Notes under the pieces: generated by a model
Databases searched by the model: none
What the model was told of the DNA's origin: nothing
The model's input: only the letters and a program-made list of their open reading frames with translations
Shown: in pieces, positions 40,992 to 49,044 of the stretch
How the letters are laid out: each line of letters begins with the position of its first letter
Position numbering within the stretch: position 1 is the stretch's first letter
Virus record (IMG/VR): IMGVR_UViG_3300009320_000007
Span: 1 to 64,000 of that record
DNA: 64,000 bases
Reading direction: 5' to 3' (one strand)
Source of the DNA: a virus
Made by a program: the position numbers and the translations under genes

Positions 40992-41322
40992 AAAGATTGA
41001 ATTCCACCCCGGATTCGGGGATGAACTGTGGGAGAACCTCCCCAAGGTAGTTCAGGGGGCCTTCATGGCCTCCGGACTGAGCCGCAAAGACTTCATCCGG
41101 GGCTGGGCGCAGTCGCTGTCCTGGCCCCGCAGGGAGCGGGAGCACGCCATTATGGCCGTCACCTCCGCCGGCCAACTCTGGGTCGCTGCCATGAGCTCCG
41201 GCCTGTGGAAGGGCGCAGCGCTGGTCAAGGACGTCCCCGTCAAGCTCTCACCGGGCAGTAGCTTGGAGAGCGGGGTTCGGGCGTTCCTGGAGGCCGCCCA
41301 CGCCACCATGAAAGGCACTTAG
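40984..41322 (+). CDS. hypothetical protein
   Basis: 112 residues; overlaps the upstream gene by 8 bases. Helical; a run KVVQGAFMASGLSRKDFIRG then WAQSLSWPRRERE. Unknown. Confidence 0.7.
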   Translation: MPEKIEFHPGFGDELWENLPKVVQGAFMASGLSRKDFIRGWAQSLSWPRREREHAIMAVTSAGQLWVAAMSSGLWKGAALVKDVPVKLSPGSSLESGVRAFLEAAHATMKGT

Positions 41323-41344
41323 CAAGGGGGGATAGGAGAAACCA

Positions 41345-41704
41345 ATGCAAAAAATACTAGTAGTAGGCAGACCCATGACAGGAAAGACCTCGTTCGCCCG
41401 GGGTCTCAAGGGGACAATTGAGAGTACCAGCCATGCCTCTGGTAGAGAATTGCGGGTCGCTACCTACGACCCAGACGTCTACCCCAACCGGGGGGACATC
41501 GAGGCCTGGCTCAAGATGGTGGAGGGGCAAGGATTCGACGCTGCCATCGTCACCGCCCAGCTCTCCGCCAGGGAACCTCCTACGATGCACCACGAAGGGG
41601 AGCACTACGAGTGCCATGCGTGGCCGCTCATCGACCAGTTCAGCTCAGTGTACCGAGTGGAGCGGGTGCGCCTGAAGAAGGCCGCCGTGGACGACCGCCT
41701 GTAG
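41345..41704 (+). CDS. small P-loop NTPase-like protein
   Basis: 119 residues starting MQKILVVGRPMTGKTSFARG, a good Walker A. An Asp in RVATYDPDVYPN and VTAQLSAREPPT follow, but no clear Walker B, so ATP hydrolysis is unproven. Could be a small kinase or ATP-binding remnant. GGAG upstream of the ATG. Confidence 0.65.
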   Translation: MQKILVVGRPMTGKTSFARGLKGTIESTSHASGRELRVATYDPDVYPNRGDIEAWLKMVEGQGFDAAIVTAQLSAREPPTMHHEGEHYECHAWPLIDQFSSVYRVERVRLKKAAVDDRL

Positions 41705-41731
41705 TCCGCGCACATCCCCGCAATTTCCAGC

Positions 41732-41776
41732 TATAAGAGTAGTGAGGAGGAACGCCGAAGGAAACATAGCGTTCCT
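41732..41776 (+). promoter_or_regulatory. TATAAG promoter plus leader hairpin
   Basis: Extended -10-like CAGCTATAAGAG (TATAAG 41732-41737), followed by the 8-bp hairpin AGGAACGC/GCGTTCCT (41748-41776), ahead of GGAGG at 41798. Confidence 0.6.
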
Positions 41777-41812
41777 AGCGACTCCCCTACGGGGGAAAGG
41801 AGGTAAAGCGAA

Positions 41813-42121
41813 ATGCTTACCCTGGTCATGCTGACCTTGCAGCTGAATTTGCCAGTCCAGCTGCCTGTGTCAGTGCATGTCCCCGCCACCATCTCCCAAG
41901 CCTGCATTGTGGTTGTGGAGCCACTCGCCGGCCCGGAAGACGAGAGCATTCCCCGGGAGCATCCCAGGGATCTCGGTGACGGAAGCGAGGGGACTGGCAT
42001 CATTCCCAATGCGCAGGCTTGCGGCGCCTGTCTGCAACTGGGTATGGCTAGCCGGGACCCCACAACCCCGCGGCCGGTCCAGGCCGGTGTCCCTATGGCA
42101 CGGGGCAAGGCAAACATGTAA
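41813..42121 (+). CDS. hypothetical protein
   Basis: 102 residues; GGAGG and an own promoter support it. Hydrophobic N-terminus (MLTLVMLTLQLNLPVQLP), Glu/Pro-rich centre and a CGAC motif. May be exported or membrane-attached; not recognised. Confidence 0.6.
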   Translation: MLTLVMLTLQLNLPVQLPVSVHVPATISQACIVVVEPLAGPEDESIPREHPRDLGDGSEGTGIIPNAQACGACLQLGMASRDPTTPRPVQAGVPMARGKANM

Positions 42122-42133
42122 GAGCACACAAGA

Positions 42134-42340
42134 CGAAGGGGGGGGTCCGGCGTTAGTCGGAGGCCCCCCTTCGCGCTCCTCCTTTTTAGCTGCGAGGACA
42201 CACCAACCCGGGGAGGGAACTGGTCTCCCCGGGTTGGTACAAGGAAGAAACAAGAACGGCACACCCACTGAAGGGGGTGTAGGGGGCTGAGTGGACCTGT
42301 GCGAGAGAGGCCCCAACCCCCGCTCCACTTAGAAGTGGAG
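42134..42340. terminator. three successive strong hairpins
   Basis: Hairpin 1, 42134-42173, CGAAGGGGGG/CCCCCCTTCG followed by CCTTTTT. Hairpin 2, 42202-42238, ACCAACCCGGGGAG perfectly repeated inverted (14 bp). Hairpin 3, 42323-42340, CTCCACTT-ag-AAGTGGAG then GACTTTTA. No gene lies in 42122-42362; the array separates convergent blocks and could be tandem terminators or a stable RNA. Confidence 0.7.
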
Positions 42341-42362
42341 GACTTTTATCAACGTGCTCCCC

Positions 42363-43118
42363 CTAACTGAGAGCCGCTCCGCCCACCAGGCCGGCGCCGG
42401 CGCCGACAGCGGCAGGAACGAAGTACGGGTGCTGTGTTACTTTACGAGCTCTGCCCATGAACCCGGCCAGCATCCCCCGCTGCATGGGGGAGTAAACCGG
42501 GCCTCGAGTATAAGAGCGCACCGGCGCACCGGCGCCGGCCCGAGTAGTGGTCACCGCTGTCGGCGCTCCTGGGAGCGCTGCGGTGGGCCTGGTGGCGGCT
42601 AAGTGCTGCTGGTAAGCGGGAGCCCGGCCCCGGTACAGCCCCACCTGCCGGCCGGTAGCGAAACCTTCGCTCTGGCGGAAAGCCGTCCGCTGCTGCTTTG
42701 CCGCTCGTTGAGTCAGCTGCCCAGTACGGGCGCTGGCCACCGGCCTGAGCCGCTGCGCCCCGGCGGCTGCCGCCGCCTGCTCCACCCGGACGGCCTTCTG
42801 GGTACCTACGGCACGGGCCGTGGTGCCCTTGATGCGCCGAGCGCCGGCGCCTCCGGCCTTACCGGTCCCCTTGAGGGCAGCAACGCCGGATTTGTTGAAC
42901 TTGGCCATGCCCCCCTTGCCGATCTTACTGATCATCTGAGCTTCCAGGGCAGCGAGGCGCTTGGCCTCCATGCCCGCCAAGGTGCCGGCCTGGCCCAAGG
43001 AGCGAAGCTTCAGGATGGCCCGGCCGAGGGATTGGAGGCCCCCCGCTTCCTTCTCCAGGCCCTCCCCCATTGCCGCCAACATTCCCTGCCGAAATTCCTG
43101 CAACAGGCTGCTGCTCAT
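42363..43118 (-). CDS. Ala/Gly/Arg-rich putative virion protein
   Basis: 251 residues of low complexity, very basic, with an N-terminal FRQGMLAAMGEGLEKEAG motif shared with other proteins here and a C-terminal hydrophobic Gly/Ala segment (YFVPAAVGAGAGLVGGAA). Composition suits a DNA-packing, injected or membrane-penetrating virion component. ATGA coupling with the upstream gene. Confidence 0.55.
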   Translation of the reverse strand: MSSSLLQEFRQGMLAAMGEGLEKEAGGLQSLGRAILKLRSLGQAGTLAGMEAKRLAALEAQMISKIGKGGMAKFNKSGVAALKGTGKAGGAGARRIKGTTARAVGTQKAVRVEQAAAAAGAQRLRPVASARTGQLTQRAAKQQRTAFRQSEGFATGRQVGLYRGRAPAYQQHLAATRPTAALPGAPTAVTTTRAGAGAPVRSYTRGPVYSPMQRGMLAGFMGRARKVTQHPYFVPAAVGAGAGLVGGAALS

Positions 43119-43438
43119 CGCGCCTCCCCAGTCAGCATCTTCTTACCTTTCACCCCCAACCAAGCGAGGGCTGCTCCTGCTGCCGCCCCGCCGCCGAGCA
43201 TTCGCCTGTGGCCTACGGCCTTCAAGGTCTTGGGGTTCTTGAGGAGGTCCCCCAGCCTTCTGGTCCAACGGGACTGCCTGCGGTACCGGCGGTTCATAAG
43301 TAAGGCCTTGCCCGCCCCGTAGACGGCGCCGGCGGCGCCGCCTCGGGCCATCCACTTGGCCTCGTCGCTGACGCCTCTTTTTTCCAGGGCCTTCTCCCGC
43401 AGGTACCCCCGAAGGGTGTCGGTATTTACCGTCTTCAT
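43115..43438 (-). CDS. small basic membrane-active protein, possibly leaderless
   Basis: 107 residues from the ATG at 43438. Basic, with Gly/Ala-rich hydrophobic stretches (ARGGAAGAVYGAGKALLM; MLGGGAAAGAALAWLGVKG). No ribosome site; the predicted transcription start coincides with the ATG. Neighbours share its architecture. Confidence 0.6.
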   Translation of the reverse strand: MKTVNTDTLRGYLREKALEKRGVSDEAKWMARGGAAGAVYGAGKALLMNRRYRRQSRWTRRLGDLLKNPKTLKAVGHRRMLGGGAAAGAALAWLGVKGKKMLTGEAR

Positions 43439-43444
43439 GTCGTC

Positions 43445-43472
43445 AGTATACACTATGAAACGGGGTTGTCCA
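43445..43472 (-). promoter_or_regulatory. promoter for leaderless transcript
   Basis: TGGACA (43467-43472), 16 bp, TATACT (43445-43450); only six bases separate the -10 from the ATG at 43438. Confidence 0.6.
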
Positions 43473-43513
43473 GTACTTCAAAACAAGGCAGGGCGGGTGT
43501 TCAGCCTCAGCGG

Positions 43514-44128
43514 CTACCCAGCGCTTACCGCCACCTCTATACGCCCCGGCAACTTCTCCCACCAGGACACCCACCCTTTCTTTCCTTTCCATAACTTACT
43601 TGCAACGCAAATACGCCTCTCCCCCCGCATCCCTATGTCAGATGAGCAGTAGACGCCGGGGATGTCTGCAAGCTGCTGCACAATGCCGCTGTGATTTCTT
43701 TGCCCGCCGGGAAGACGGAACACTACTGCCGCCGGCCGCAAGGCGTTCTTCCCGGCCTCCGTAGACCTGATCTCCACGGGGAGGGCGTTGATGCTCTCCA
43801 GCCACTCGTCCTTAAGGTCCTTGTCCACGGAGAGACCCCGCCACAGCTTCTTAGGGGCGTTCGTACGCCCACGCAGAAGCCCGGGAGGGTCCTTTTTATA
43901 GACAGTCCTATAAGCAAGAGTGGGAGAGTTTACCTTTCCTTCCAAGAGCATCCGCAAGCCCAATCCCCGGCCTATCCGGCCGATCAAGCCACGGGGGCGC
44001 CTCTCCCGGTCCCCCCGCCAGTACCCTTTCACCTGCGATTGTTCTCGCTGATGAGGGCGGACGTAACCGGCAGTTTTCTCAAAGGCGGCAAAAAAACCTC
44101 GTTGGAATGGGCCAAACTGGTTTCTCAT
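43514..44128 (-). CDS. putative virion-associated basic protein
   Basis: 204 residues from the ATG at 44128 (GGAGG). N-terminal FGPFQRGFFAAFEKTAG motif, basic middle (RERRPRGLIGRIGRGLG) and a mixed C-terminal domain. The motif links it to the proteins at 28607 and 42363. Confidence 0.6.
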   Translation of the reverse strand: MRNQFGPFQRGFFAAFEKTAGYVRPHQREQSQVKGYWRGDRERRPRGLIGRIGRGLGLRMLLEGKVNSPTLAYRTVYKKDPPGLLRGRTNAPKKLWRGLSVDKDLKDEWLESINALPVEIRSTEAGKNALRPAAVVFRLPGGQRNHSGIVQQLADIPGVYCSSDIGMRGERRICVASKLWKGKKGWVSWWEKLPGRIEVAVSAG

Positions 44129-44216
44129 GGCTTCCTCCACCTGGAAGCAGGATACCACTACTGCGGAAAATGTCCAGCAGCGGGCAACGCACTAAGAGAC
44201 AGCCACCCACCGAGCA

Positions 44217-44984
44217 CTAGACTCCCCGTTGTCTCGCTGAAGGTCGATGCGTCTGCCAAGCAGAGATTCGCTTCTCCACCCTCCTGTCTCTCACTCGGGC
44301 TCCTGAGCATCCTACAATCGCTGCTACTTTGGCATCCGACATGGTTCCCAACAGATGATCATATTTGGCCCAATCAAAGCGAGAAAAGTGCCACTTGCGG
44401 TAGGGGGCAATCCCAAGACGGCTCCGCCGGGCCGTTACGGTTCGGGTCGCGCAGCCTACCTTTTGCGCTACTCTGGCATCCGACGTTGTGCCCAGGAGGC
44501 AGTCGTAGGTGGCCCAGTCATAGCGCTCGGGGCGCGTACAAGGGGGTATGCCCTTCTGCTTGCGGTGGCTGTAAACCGTCGACGCAGAACAACCTAGAAT
44601 TTGGGCAATTACTGTGTCAACCTCTTTGCCCAGGAGGTGCTGCACTCTATACCACTCATACTGAGGCTTTCGCCCAATTTCCCGCATTGAAAGCGGCGCC
44701 ATCGGGATGCCGAGTAGCGCACGTTCTTGCCTGATTCGTTCTCGACTGCACCCGAATCTCTTCGCAAGCTGGTTGTCCGGAACCTTCCCCAGGAGAGGCG
44801 TGATCTTTGCCCAGTCGAGTTTGGGTTTTCCCCCTCTGTAGGGTGCCCGCCCTCCAGTGTAACTGGGGGATATTCCCCGCTTCTGCCGCTGGTATGTTAC
44901 TACGCTTTGAGGTACTCCAAGGCGCTCAGCGATGAATCGATCAGTGTACTCGCCGAGCGGGATCTGGTCCCAAGTTACGTTCAA
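44217..44984 (-). CDS. protein of five tandem HTH repeats
   Basis: 255 residues from a TTG at 44984, 6 bases after GGAGG. Five repeats of about 45 residues, each of the form (F/Y/L)-D-W-x5-LLG-x3-D-x2-(V/L)A-x3-GC(S/A)-x3-V-x3-R-x3-GI-x-P; the first is degenerate. The pattern (for example DNQLAKRFGCSRERIRQERA then LLGIP) is a homeodomain-like helix-turn-helix. Such an array should read a long DNA site, one HTH per segment. Codon choice is more AT-rich than neighbours. No enzyme domain is attached. Possible regulator, partition or DNA-organising protein. Confidence 0.75.
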   Translation of the reverse strand: MNVTWDQIPLGEYTDRFIAERLGVPQSVVTYQRQKRGISPSYTGGRAPYRGGKPKLDWAKITPLLGKVPDNQLAKRFGCSRERIRQERALLGIPMAPLSMREIGRKPQYEWYRVQHLLGKEVDTVIAQILGCSASTVYSHRKQKGIPPCTRPERYDWATYDCLLGTTSDARVAQKVGCATRTVTARRSRLGIAPYRKWHFSRFDWAKYDHLLGTMSDAKVAAIVGCSGARVRDRRVEKRISAWQTHRPSARQRGV

Positions 44985-45029
44985 GGTGCACCTCCAGTGC
45001 CTCTCGGAGGCGGAATGTCGGTTCGGACT

Positions 45030-45413
45030 CTATCCACCATCTTCGTTCTCCCCGAGGGCCTCCCGTACCGTCTCGAAGGTCAGTTCGCAGCACCGCTCTT
45101 CCCCGCACTTGGGGCAGATGTTGTCAACTCCAGGGAAGTAATTCCCGGCGTCGTCCCATTCTTCGGGGATGTTGCCTAACTCCCCCCATGGGAAGTACGC
45201 CAGGCACCGCCAGCATTGAACGGCGAAGTCCTTGACGTACTCGAAAAAGTAGGAGGGCTGCCCCTTACTGCCGATCTCGTAAAAGGGGACTTGTTGGATT
45301 ACCCTGGCGCCCTCCTCCTCCGTAGCCCTCCCAGGCACGTAGTAGGGCTCCCCCGCATGGGGGTTTTTCCGGAGCGTGCCCTTGTCTATCCTAATGTAGA
45401 AGTTACCCTTCAC
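45030..45413 (-). CDS. hypothetical zinc-binding protein
   Basis: 127 residues from a GTG at 45413 (GGAGG). VQCWRCLAYFPWG and ICPKCGEERCCEL give a likely zinc site in the C-terminal half. Start overlaps the upstream gene by 11 bases. Confidence 0.65.
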   Translation of the reverse strand: MKGNFYIRIDKGTLRKNPHAGEPYYVPGRATEEEGARVIQQVPFYEIGSKGQPSYFFEYVKDFAVQCWRCLAYFPWGELGNIPEEWDDAGNYFPGVDNICPKCGEERCCELTFETVREALGENEDGG

Positions 45414-46284
45414 TCTCTCCCTCCTCTTCCTCAAACTCCCGATTCTGTCCATCCCCCCCTCCGTCAGTAGCATCCGACTTCTGTGGTAGCCCAAACAGGT
45501 AGCGGAGCTTGGCCTCCAAGTTCTCCTTGAGCTCCACATGTTCGGCAAGTACTTTCTGCAACCGCTCATCGTTGAGGGCCTCCCGCGCCTTGTCGAGCCT
45601 CTCTTCCACCTCCAGGCAGCGGGCTTTCCAGCCCGTCGCCCCTCCGTCGTACACCGACTGGGTGCGGACCTCCCAGGGTTTCGCCGTACGGTCCAGCATG
45701 GCCTCGCAAGCCCGGAGCCGCAGCTGGTCGGCGTAGAACTGCGCCAGCTGTCCCACCCAGCCGTTGAAATAGTGGACTCGCTTCGCCGTAGGGGAGGAGT
45801 ACTTGAGGGTGAGGTTGCTCCAGGCGTTGGCCGAGAGTTCCCCCTGCACCCGGTCCAGGAAGCTGGACACGGTACACCTGTACGTGCAGTCGTGTTTGTG
45901 CCAGTGAGTGACGTCGCAGAAGATCTCGAACACCCGACCGGTGGGGAGGTAGCCCACCATCAAGCCGTAGAGAAACTCCGCCAGGTAGTCACGGGGCAGA
46001 CTGATTCCCCCCGAGCTCTCCTTGAGGGCCTGATTCATCGCCATGATGTGCTCCGACGGGGTAACCATCTTCTGGCCAATCTCGTCCGCCGCCTCTTCGG
46101 CCGGCGTCCCGCCTTGGAGCGCCTTCAGGAGGGAATGCAGGTCTTCCATAGGCAACTGAATTGCCCCGGGAGCCTCCTGCCCCTCCGGAAACTCGAGGGC
46201 GACATCCCTGAGGATGACCACGCTCCCCCGCTTTTCTATGCCGCCGATGTGAGTCACAACGATGTTCGGTTTGCTCGTCTTCAT
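45403..46284 (-). CDS. hypothetical protein
   Basis: 293 residues from the ATG at 46284 (GGAGG). N-terminal beta domain (VVTHIGGIEKRGSVVILRDV), a His-rich HWHKHDCTYRC segment, and a C-terminal coiled coil ending in an acidic run. The frame is open upstream to the TAG that ends the previous gene, and a 28-bp near-perfect direct repeat links the two regions. Confidence 0.65.
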   Translation of the reverse strand: MKTSKPNIVVTHIGGIEKRGSVVILRDVALEFPEGQEAPGAIQLPMEDLHSLLKALQGGTPAEEAADEIGQKMVTPSEHIMAMNQALKESSGGISLPRDYLAEFLYGLMVGYLPTGRVFEIFCDVTHWHKHDCTYRCTVSSFLDRVQGELSANAWSNLTLKYSSPTAKRVHYFNGWVGQLAQFYADQLRLRACEAMLDRTAKPWEVRTQSVYDGGATGWKARCLEVEERLDKAREALNDERLQKVLAEHVELKENLEAKLRYLFGLPQKSDATDGGGDGQNREFEEEEGESEG

Positions 46285-46354
46285 TTGCTCCTCCTTTTCT
46301 TTAGCCAGGCGTACCACCGCCTGGGCAACCATCTTTTGGCCAATCTCGTCCGCC
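46063..46354. repeat. 28-bp direct repeat pair
   Basis: Copies at 46063-46090 and 46327-46354 match at 27 of 28 positions, encoding ADEIGQKMV twice in the same frame, once inside the gene and once before its start. Confidence 0.75.
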
Positions 46355-46359
46355 AGTTC

Positions 46360-46830
46360 CTAAGTGTCACTTACGTCGTTTGACTTCTCTCGCATCTCTT
46401 CCTCCTGCGCCTGCGTGGTATCCGGTACGTGGATCTCAGTAAACGGCACCATCGGACCTGGGGGGTCTATCAGCCGAGTAATCTCAAACGTCTCCCCCAG
46501 CTGATCCAGAACGTGTTGCTGGTACATCTCCTCTGGTGAGGGTAGGTCGTTCCCAATCGTAATGAGGCGGTCCATTGGGTACTCCCGGGCAGTCTCCCGG
46601 TGGAACAAAGAAGACAAGCAGGCGACTACCTTGAGGCGGTTTTCGTCCTCCTCCTCCGGCGGTTCATCGGGGAGGGCCGCTAGCATGAGTGCAGCGAAGT
46701 CATGCTGCGTCACTTTCATCACTGGGAGTTTCTTCCCCTCCTCCCTTATGTACTTCGCAGCCGCCTGGAGATCCTCAATGCTCTTCGCCCCCCATACCCC
46801 GAACACTACTTCCTGTTTCCCTTCTACCAT
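46360..46830 (-). CDS. hypothetical protein
   Basis: 156 residues from the ATG at 46830 (GGAGAAGGG). Helical, with a Glu-rich middle (PDEPPEEEDENR). Ends in a single TAG after which the same frame continues into the next gene. Confidence 0.65.
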   Translation of the reverse strand: MVEGKQEVVFGVWGAKSIEDLQAAAKYIREEGKKLPVMKVTQHDFAALMLAALPDEPPEEEDENRLKVVACLSSLFHRETAREYPMDRLITIGNDLPSPEEMYQQHVLDQLGETFEITRLIDPPGPMVPFTEIHVPDTTQAQEEEMREKSNDVSDT

Positions 46831-46843
46831 CTTCCCTTCTCCT

Positions 46844-47314
46844 TTACTCTTCTTTGCTAGACAGTTCGAGTTTCTTGATTCCCGCCAGGTTCCCGCCGAA
46901 CAGAACAGCCCAAAATTTCGTCGGCTTGCGGGGCCAGCCCATGAAGGAGTCGACATACTCCAGGAACCACCCAGTTCCCTCAAGTGACCCAGCCATTCCT
47001 TTCTTCCCGTCGATGCTGATAACCGACGCAATCGCCAAGTGACCAGAAGAGGTGACTACTACCACACGGTCCCCCACCTTCAGGTCGTCTTGCTCCAAAA
47101 TGGCCCACAAGTGGCGCTCCCGCCACATTGAGTGGAGGGTCGTTGCGTCCTCCCCGGTCACTTTCCCGTCCTTGATGAGCTCGGGGGGCACCTTGAGGAT
47201 GGGGGAGTACTTGTTCTCCCAACAGAAGAGCTCAACTTTGGACTTCCCGCCTTCCGTTGTCGTAACGTGCACTGTTCTTCCTTGGGTAGGTTGCCCTACT
47301 TTACTCTTCTGCAT
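46844..47314 (-). CDS. hypothetical protein
   Basis: 156 residues from the ATG at 47314 (GGGGG). Beta-rich (GRTVHVTTTEGGKSKVELFC; KVGDRVVVVTSSGHLAIASV). Overlaps the upstream gene by 14 bases. Unknown. Confidence 0.65.
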   Translation of the reverse strand: MQKSKVGQPTQGRTVHVTTTEGGKSKVELFCWENKYSPILKVPPELIKDGKVTGEDATTLHSMWRERHLWAILEQDDLKVGDRVVVVTSSGHLAIASVISIDGKKGMAGSLEGTGWFLEYVDSFMGWPRKPTKFWAVLFGGNLAGIKKLELSSKEE

Positions 47315-47705
47315 CGTCTTCCCCCTTGGGCGCATCTGCCTCAAAGCCGGAATGGGAGATAGTGAACTCCAGTTGAGTATTGTCTGAAAGCTTGACGTCG
47401 AAGAGAGCTTCGGCGCAAGGCTCGTGGTCTCTGTCGTCCTCCGGCGTGGGAGGCTCAAAGCCCTCTGGGAACTCGAATCCCTCCTCGACCAGCTCCAAGT
47501 ACTGCCGATAGGGGCCGATGGACATCCTCGGCTCCATAAAGGGGGTGATTGTCCCCTTGCGGCCGTCCAGGAGCTCAATCTCCTGCCCAAACGGCATTCT
47601 TGCCCAAATGTCCTGGAGGATCTCCAACGCCGACTTCCCCGCCTTCGCTTTCTCCCTCACGTACGCCTCAAGGACCTTTTCGAATGGTGGCTCTTTATTC
47701 CTCAT
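47301..47705 (-). CDS. hypothetical acidic protein
   Basis: 134 residues from the ATG at 47705 (GGGGGAG). Helical N-terminus; acidic, Pro-rich C-terminal half. Overlaps both neighbours. Confidence 0.65.
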   Translation of the reverse strand: MRNKEPPFEKVLEAYVREKAKAGKSALEILQDIWARMPFGQEIELLDGRKGTITPFMEPRMSIGPYRQYLELVEEGFEFPEGFEPPTPEDDRDHEPCAEALFDVKLSDNTQLEFTISHSGFEADAPKGEDDAEE

Positions 47706-47970
47706 CGCGCTCCCCCTTGCACGTGTCCAAGTGGCGGCGGAAGTTGTTCCACGCCGCCAACTTGAAGTACTGCTCCCCCCTGCGAGACCTGCTGGAGTTC
47801 TTCGTGGTCCGCACATATTGATCGGGGAACCGGCGCCCGCACTTCTTGCATTCGAATACGCCCCTGCCGTGGGCAGGGCAGTAACAAATATACCGAGGGA
47901 ATTCTTCTCGGTGCCACCTGGCGACACCCACTTCCTGTGCCCACTCTTTTCTAAATTGTCTTTCCTGCAT
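47695..47970 (-). CDS. zinc-finger hypothetical protein
   Basis: 91 residues, basic. C-x-C...H near residue 29 and FECKKCGRRFPD, then HLDTCK near the end; CKKC...H...C resembles a C2HC finger. May bind nucleic acid. Confidence 0.65.
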   Translation of the reverse strand: MQERQFRKEWAQEVGVARWHREEFPRYICYCPAHGRGVFECKKCGRRFPDQYVRTTKNSSRSRRGEQYFKLAAWNNFRRHLDTCKGERDEE

Positions 47971-48426
47971 TCAGTTTTCCTCATTAATCTTGATTAGTGC
48001 ACTGCAGCCTTCCTCGCGGTCCTCCATTAGCAAGAACAAGTTTTTGTCGATCCCCCAGCCCGTACCGGGTAGCCTCCTTTCCAACGTCGCCTTGACCCAA
48101 TTCAAGAGCTTCTCCTTATTGGCCAGGTTGGCCCCGAACAACGCTAAGTTCCATTGCAAGACCCACGCCTCCTTAAAACACAGGAGGTCACCCATCCAGT
48201 TGATGGTGGTGAGAATGCGGAATTCCTCCTGCCACCGCAGCAGAAATTCAGCAACCTTGAACACGTTTGTGCCCCGCATCATCCGCTCCGAACCAACAAT
48301 GGGGGTTCCTCCCTGCGGGCAGCTAGCCAAGGCATACCGAATCTCCAAATCCACTATGTCCGAGTTCTTGAGGGGGTTACTCCGCAAACGGTAGAACCAA
48401 CGTGTCTGCCCGATCTGTGTCTCCAT
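47971..48426 (-). CDS. hypothetical protein
   Basis: 151 residues, Trp/Leu-rich helical (FLLRWQEEFRILTTINWMGD). Stop directly followed by the next ATG (TGAATG). Unknown. Confidence 0.7.
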   Translation of the reverse strand: METQIGQTRWFYRLRSNPLKNSDIVDLEIRYALASCPQGGTPIVGSERMMRGTNVFKVAEFLLRWQEEFRILTTINWMGDLLCFKEAWVLQWNLALFGANLANKEKLLNWVKATLERRLPGTGWGIDKNLFLLMEDREEGCSALIKINEEN

Positions 48427-48429
48427 TGC

Positions 48430-49041
48430 TCAGTCCTCCTCTCCTAGAATCTCCCGTTTGTGGTTCATCACCACCCGAGCGACATACTCCACCATGTATG
48501 GCTCACGAGGCGGCGCCGGCGGCGAATACGCTGAACGGTCGGGATAGTGGGGGTACATCTCAAGCAACGCCCGCCCGTCCGGCGGCCCCAGCAAGGAAGG
48601 CCTCTCCGACTGGGAGATGATGAATGCAGCATTGAGCATCCCTATCTTCATCCTCCCCGAGAAGTCTTGCAACAAGCGGTCTATCAGTTCGCTCTCCTTG
48701 GCCGCCAAAGCCTCCTCCTTCCGCTTCTTCTTCCACGCCTCCGGCGGCCACAAGGCAGGGTCGGGGGAGGGCTCGGCGAACCGCTGCATCACAGCGTCAT
48801 ACGGTTCGTCCGCCGGCAGGACAGTCTCCAACACGCCGTCCCGAATGACTACCCAAAACTCTTCCCTGTCCTGGCCAGTTCCGCTGTAGATGCCGTCCAG
48901 GAGATACCCCCTCCCTGCTCCCTCGAACACCCGTACGGGGAGTTTCTCCCCCTCCTTGAAGCTCTCACAGCAGTCCCCCCTGCCGGTATTGAACTGGACC
49001 TTCGCCCCTTCCTCAGTGATTACCGTAGTGAACATCCCCAT
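48430..49041 (-). CDS. hypothetical protein
   Basis: 203 residues. Beta N-terminal domain with a CC pair, a Lys/Glu helix (KKKRKEEALAAKESELIDRL) and a Pro-rich C-terminus. Unknown. Confidence 0.7.
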   Translation of the reverse strand: MGMFTTVITEEGAKVQFNTGRGDCCESFKEGEKLPVRVFEGAGRGYLLDGIYSGTGQDREEFWVVIRDGVLETVLPADEPYDAVMQRFAEPSPDPALWPPEAWKKKRKEEALAAKESELIDRLLQDFSGRMKIGMLNAAFIISQSERPSLLGPPDGRALLEMYPHYPDRSAYSPPAPPREPYMVEYVARVVMNHKREILGEED

Positions 49042-49044
49042 TCG

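Noticed and set aside
41345-41704. Full kinase assignment from the P-loop
   Set aside because: Only Walker A is visible; no Walker B or lid residues support a specific kinase.
46844-47590. Longer N-terminal extension of the 46844-47314 gene
   Set aside because: The extension overlaps the upstream gene in a shadow frame; the ATG at 47314 has a good ribosome site.
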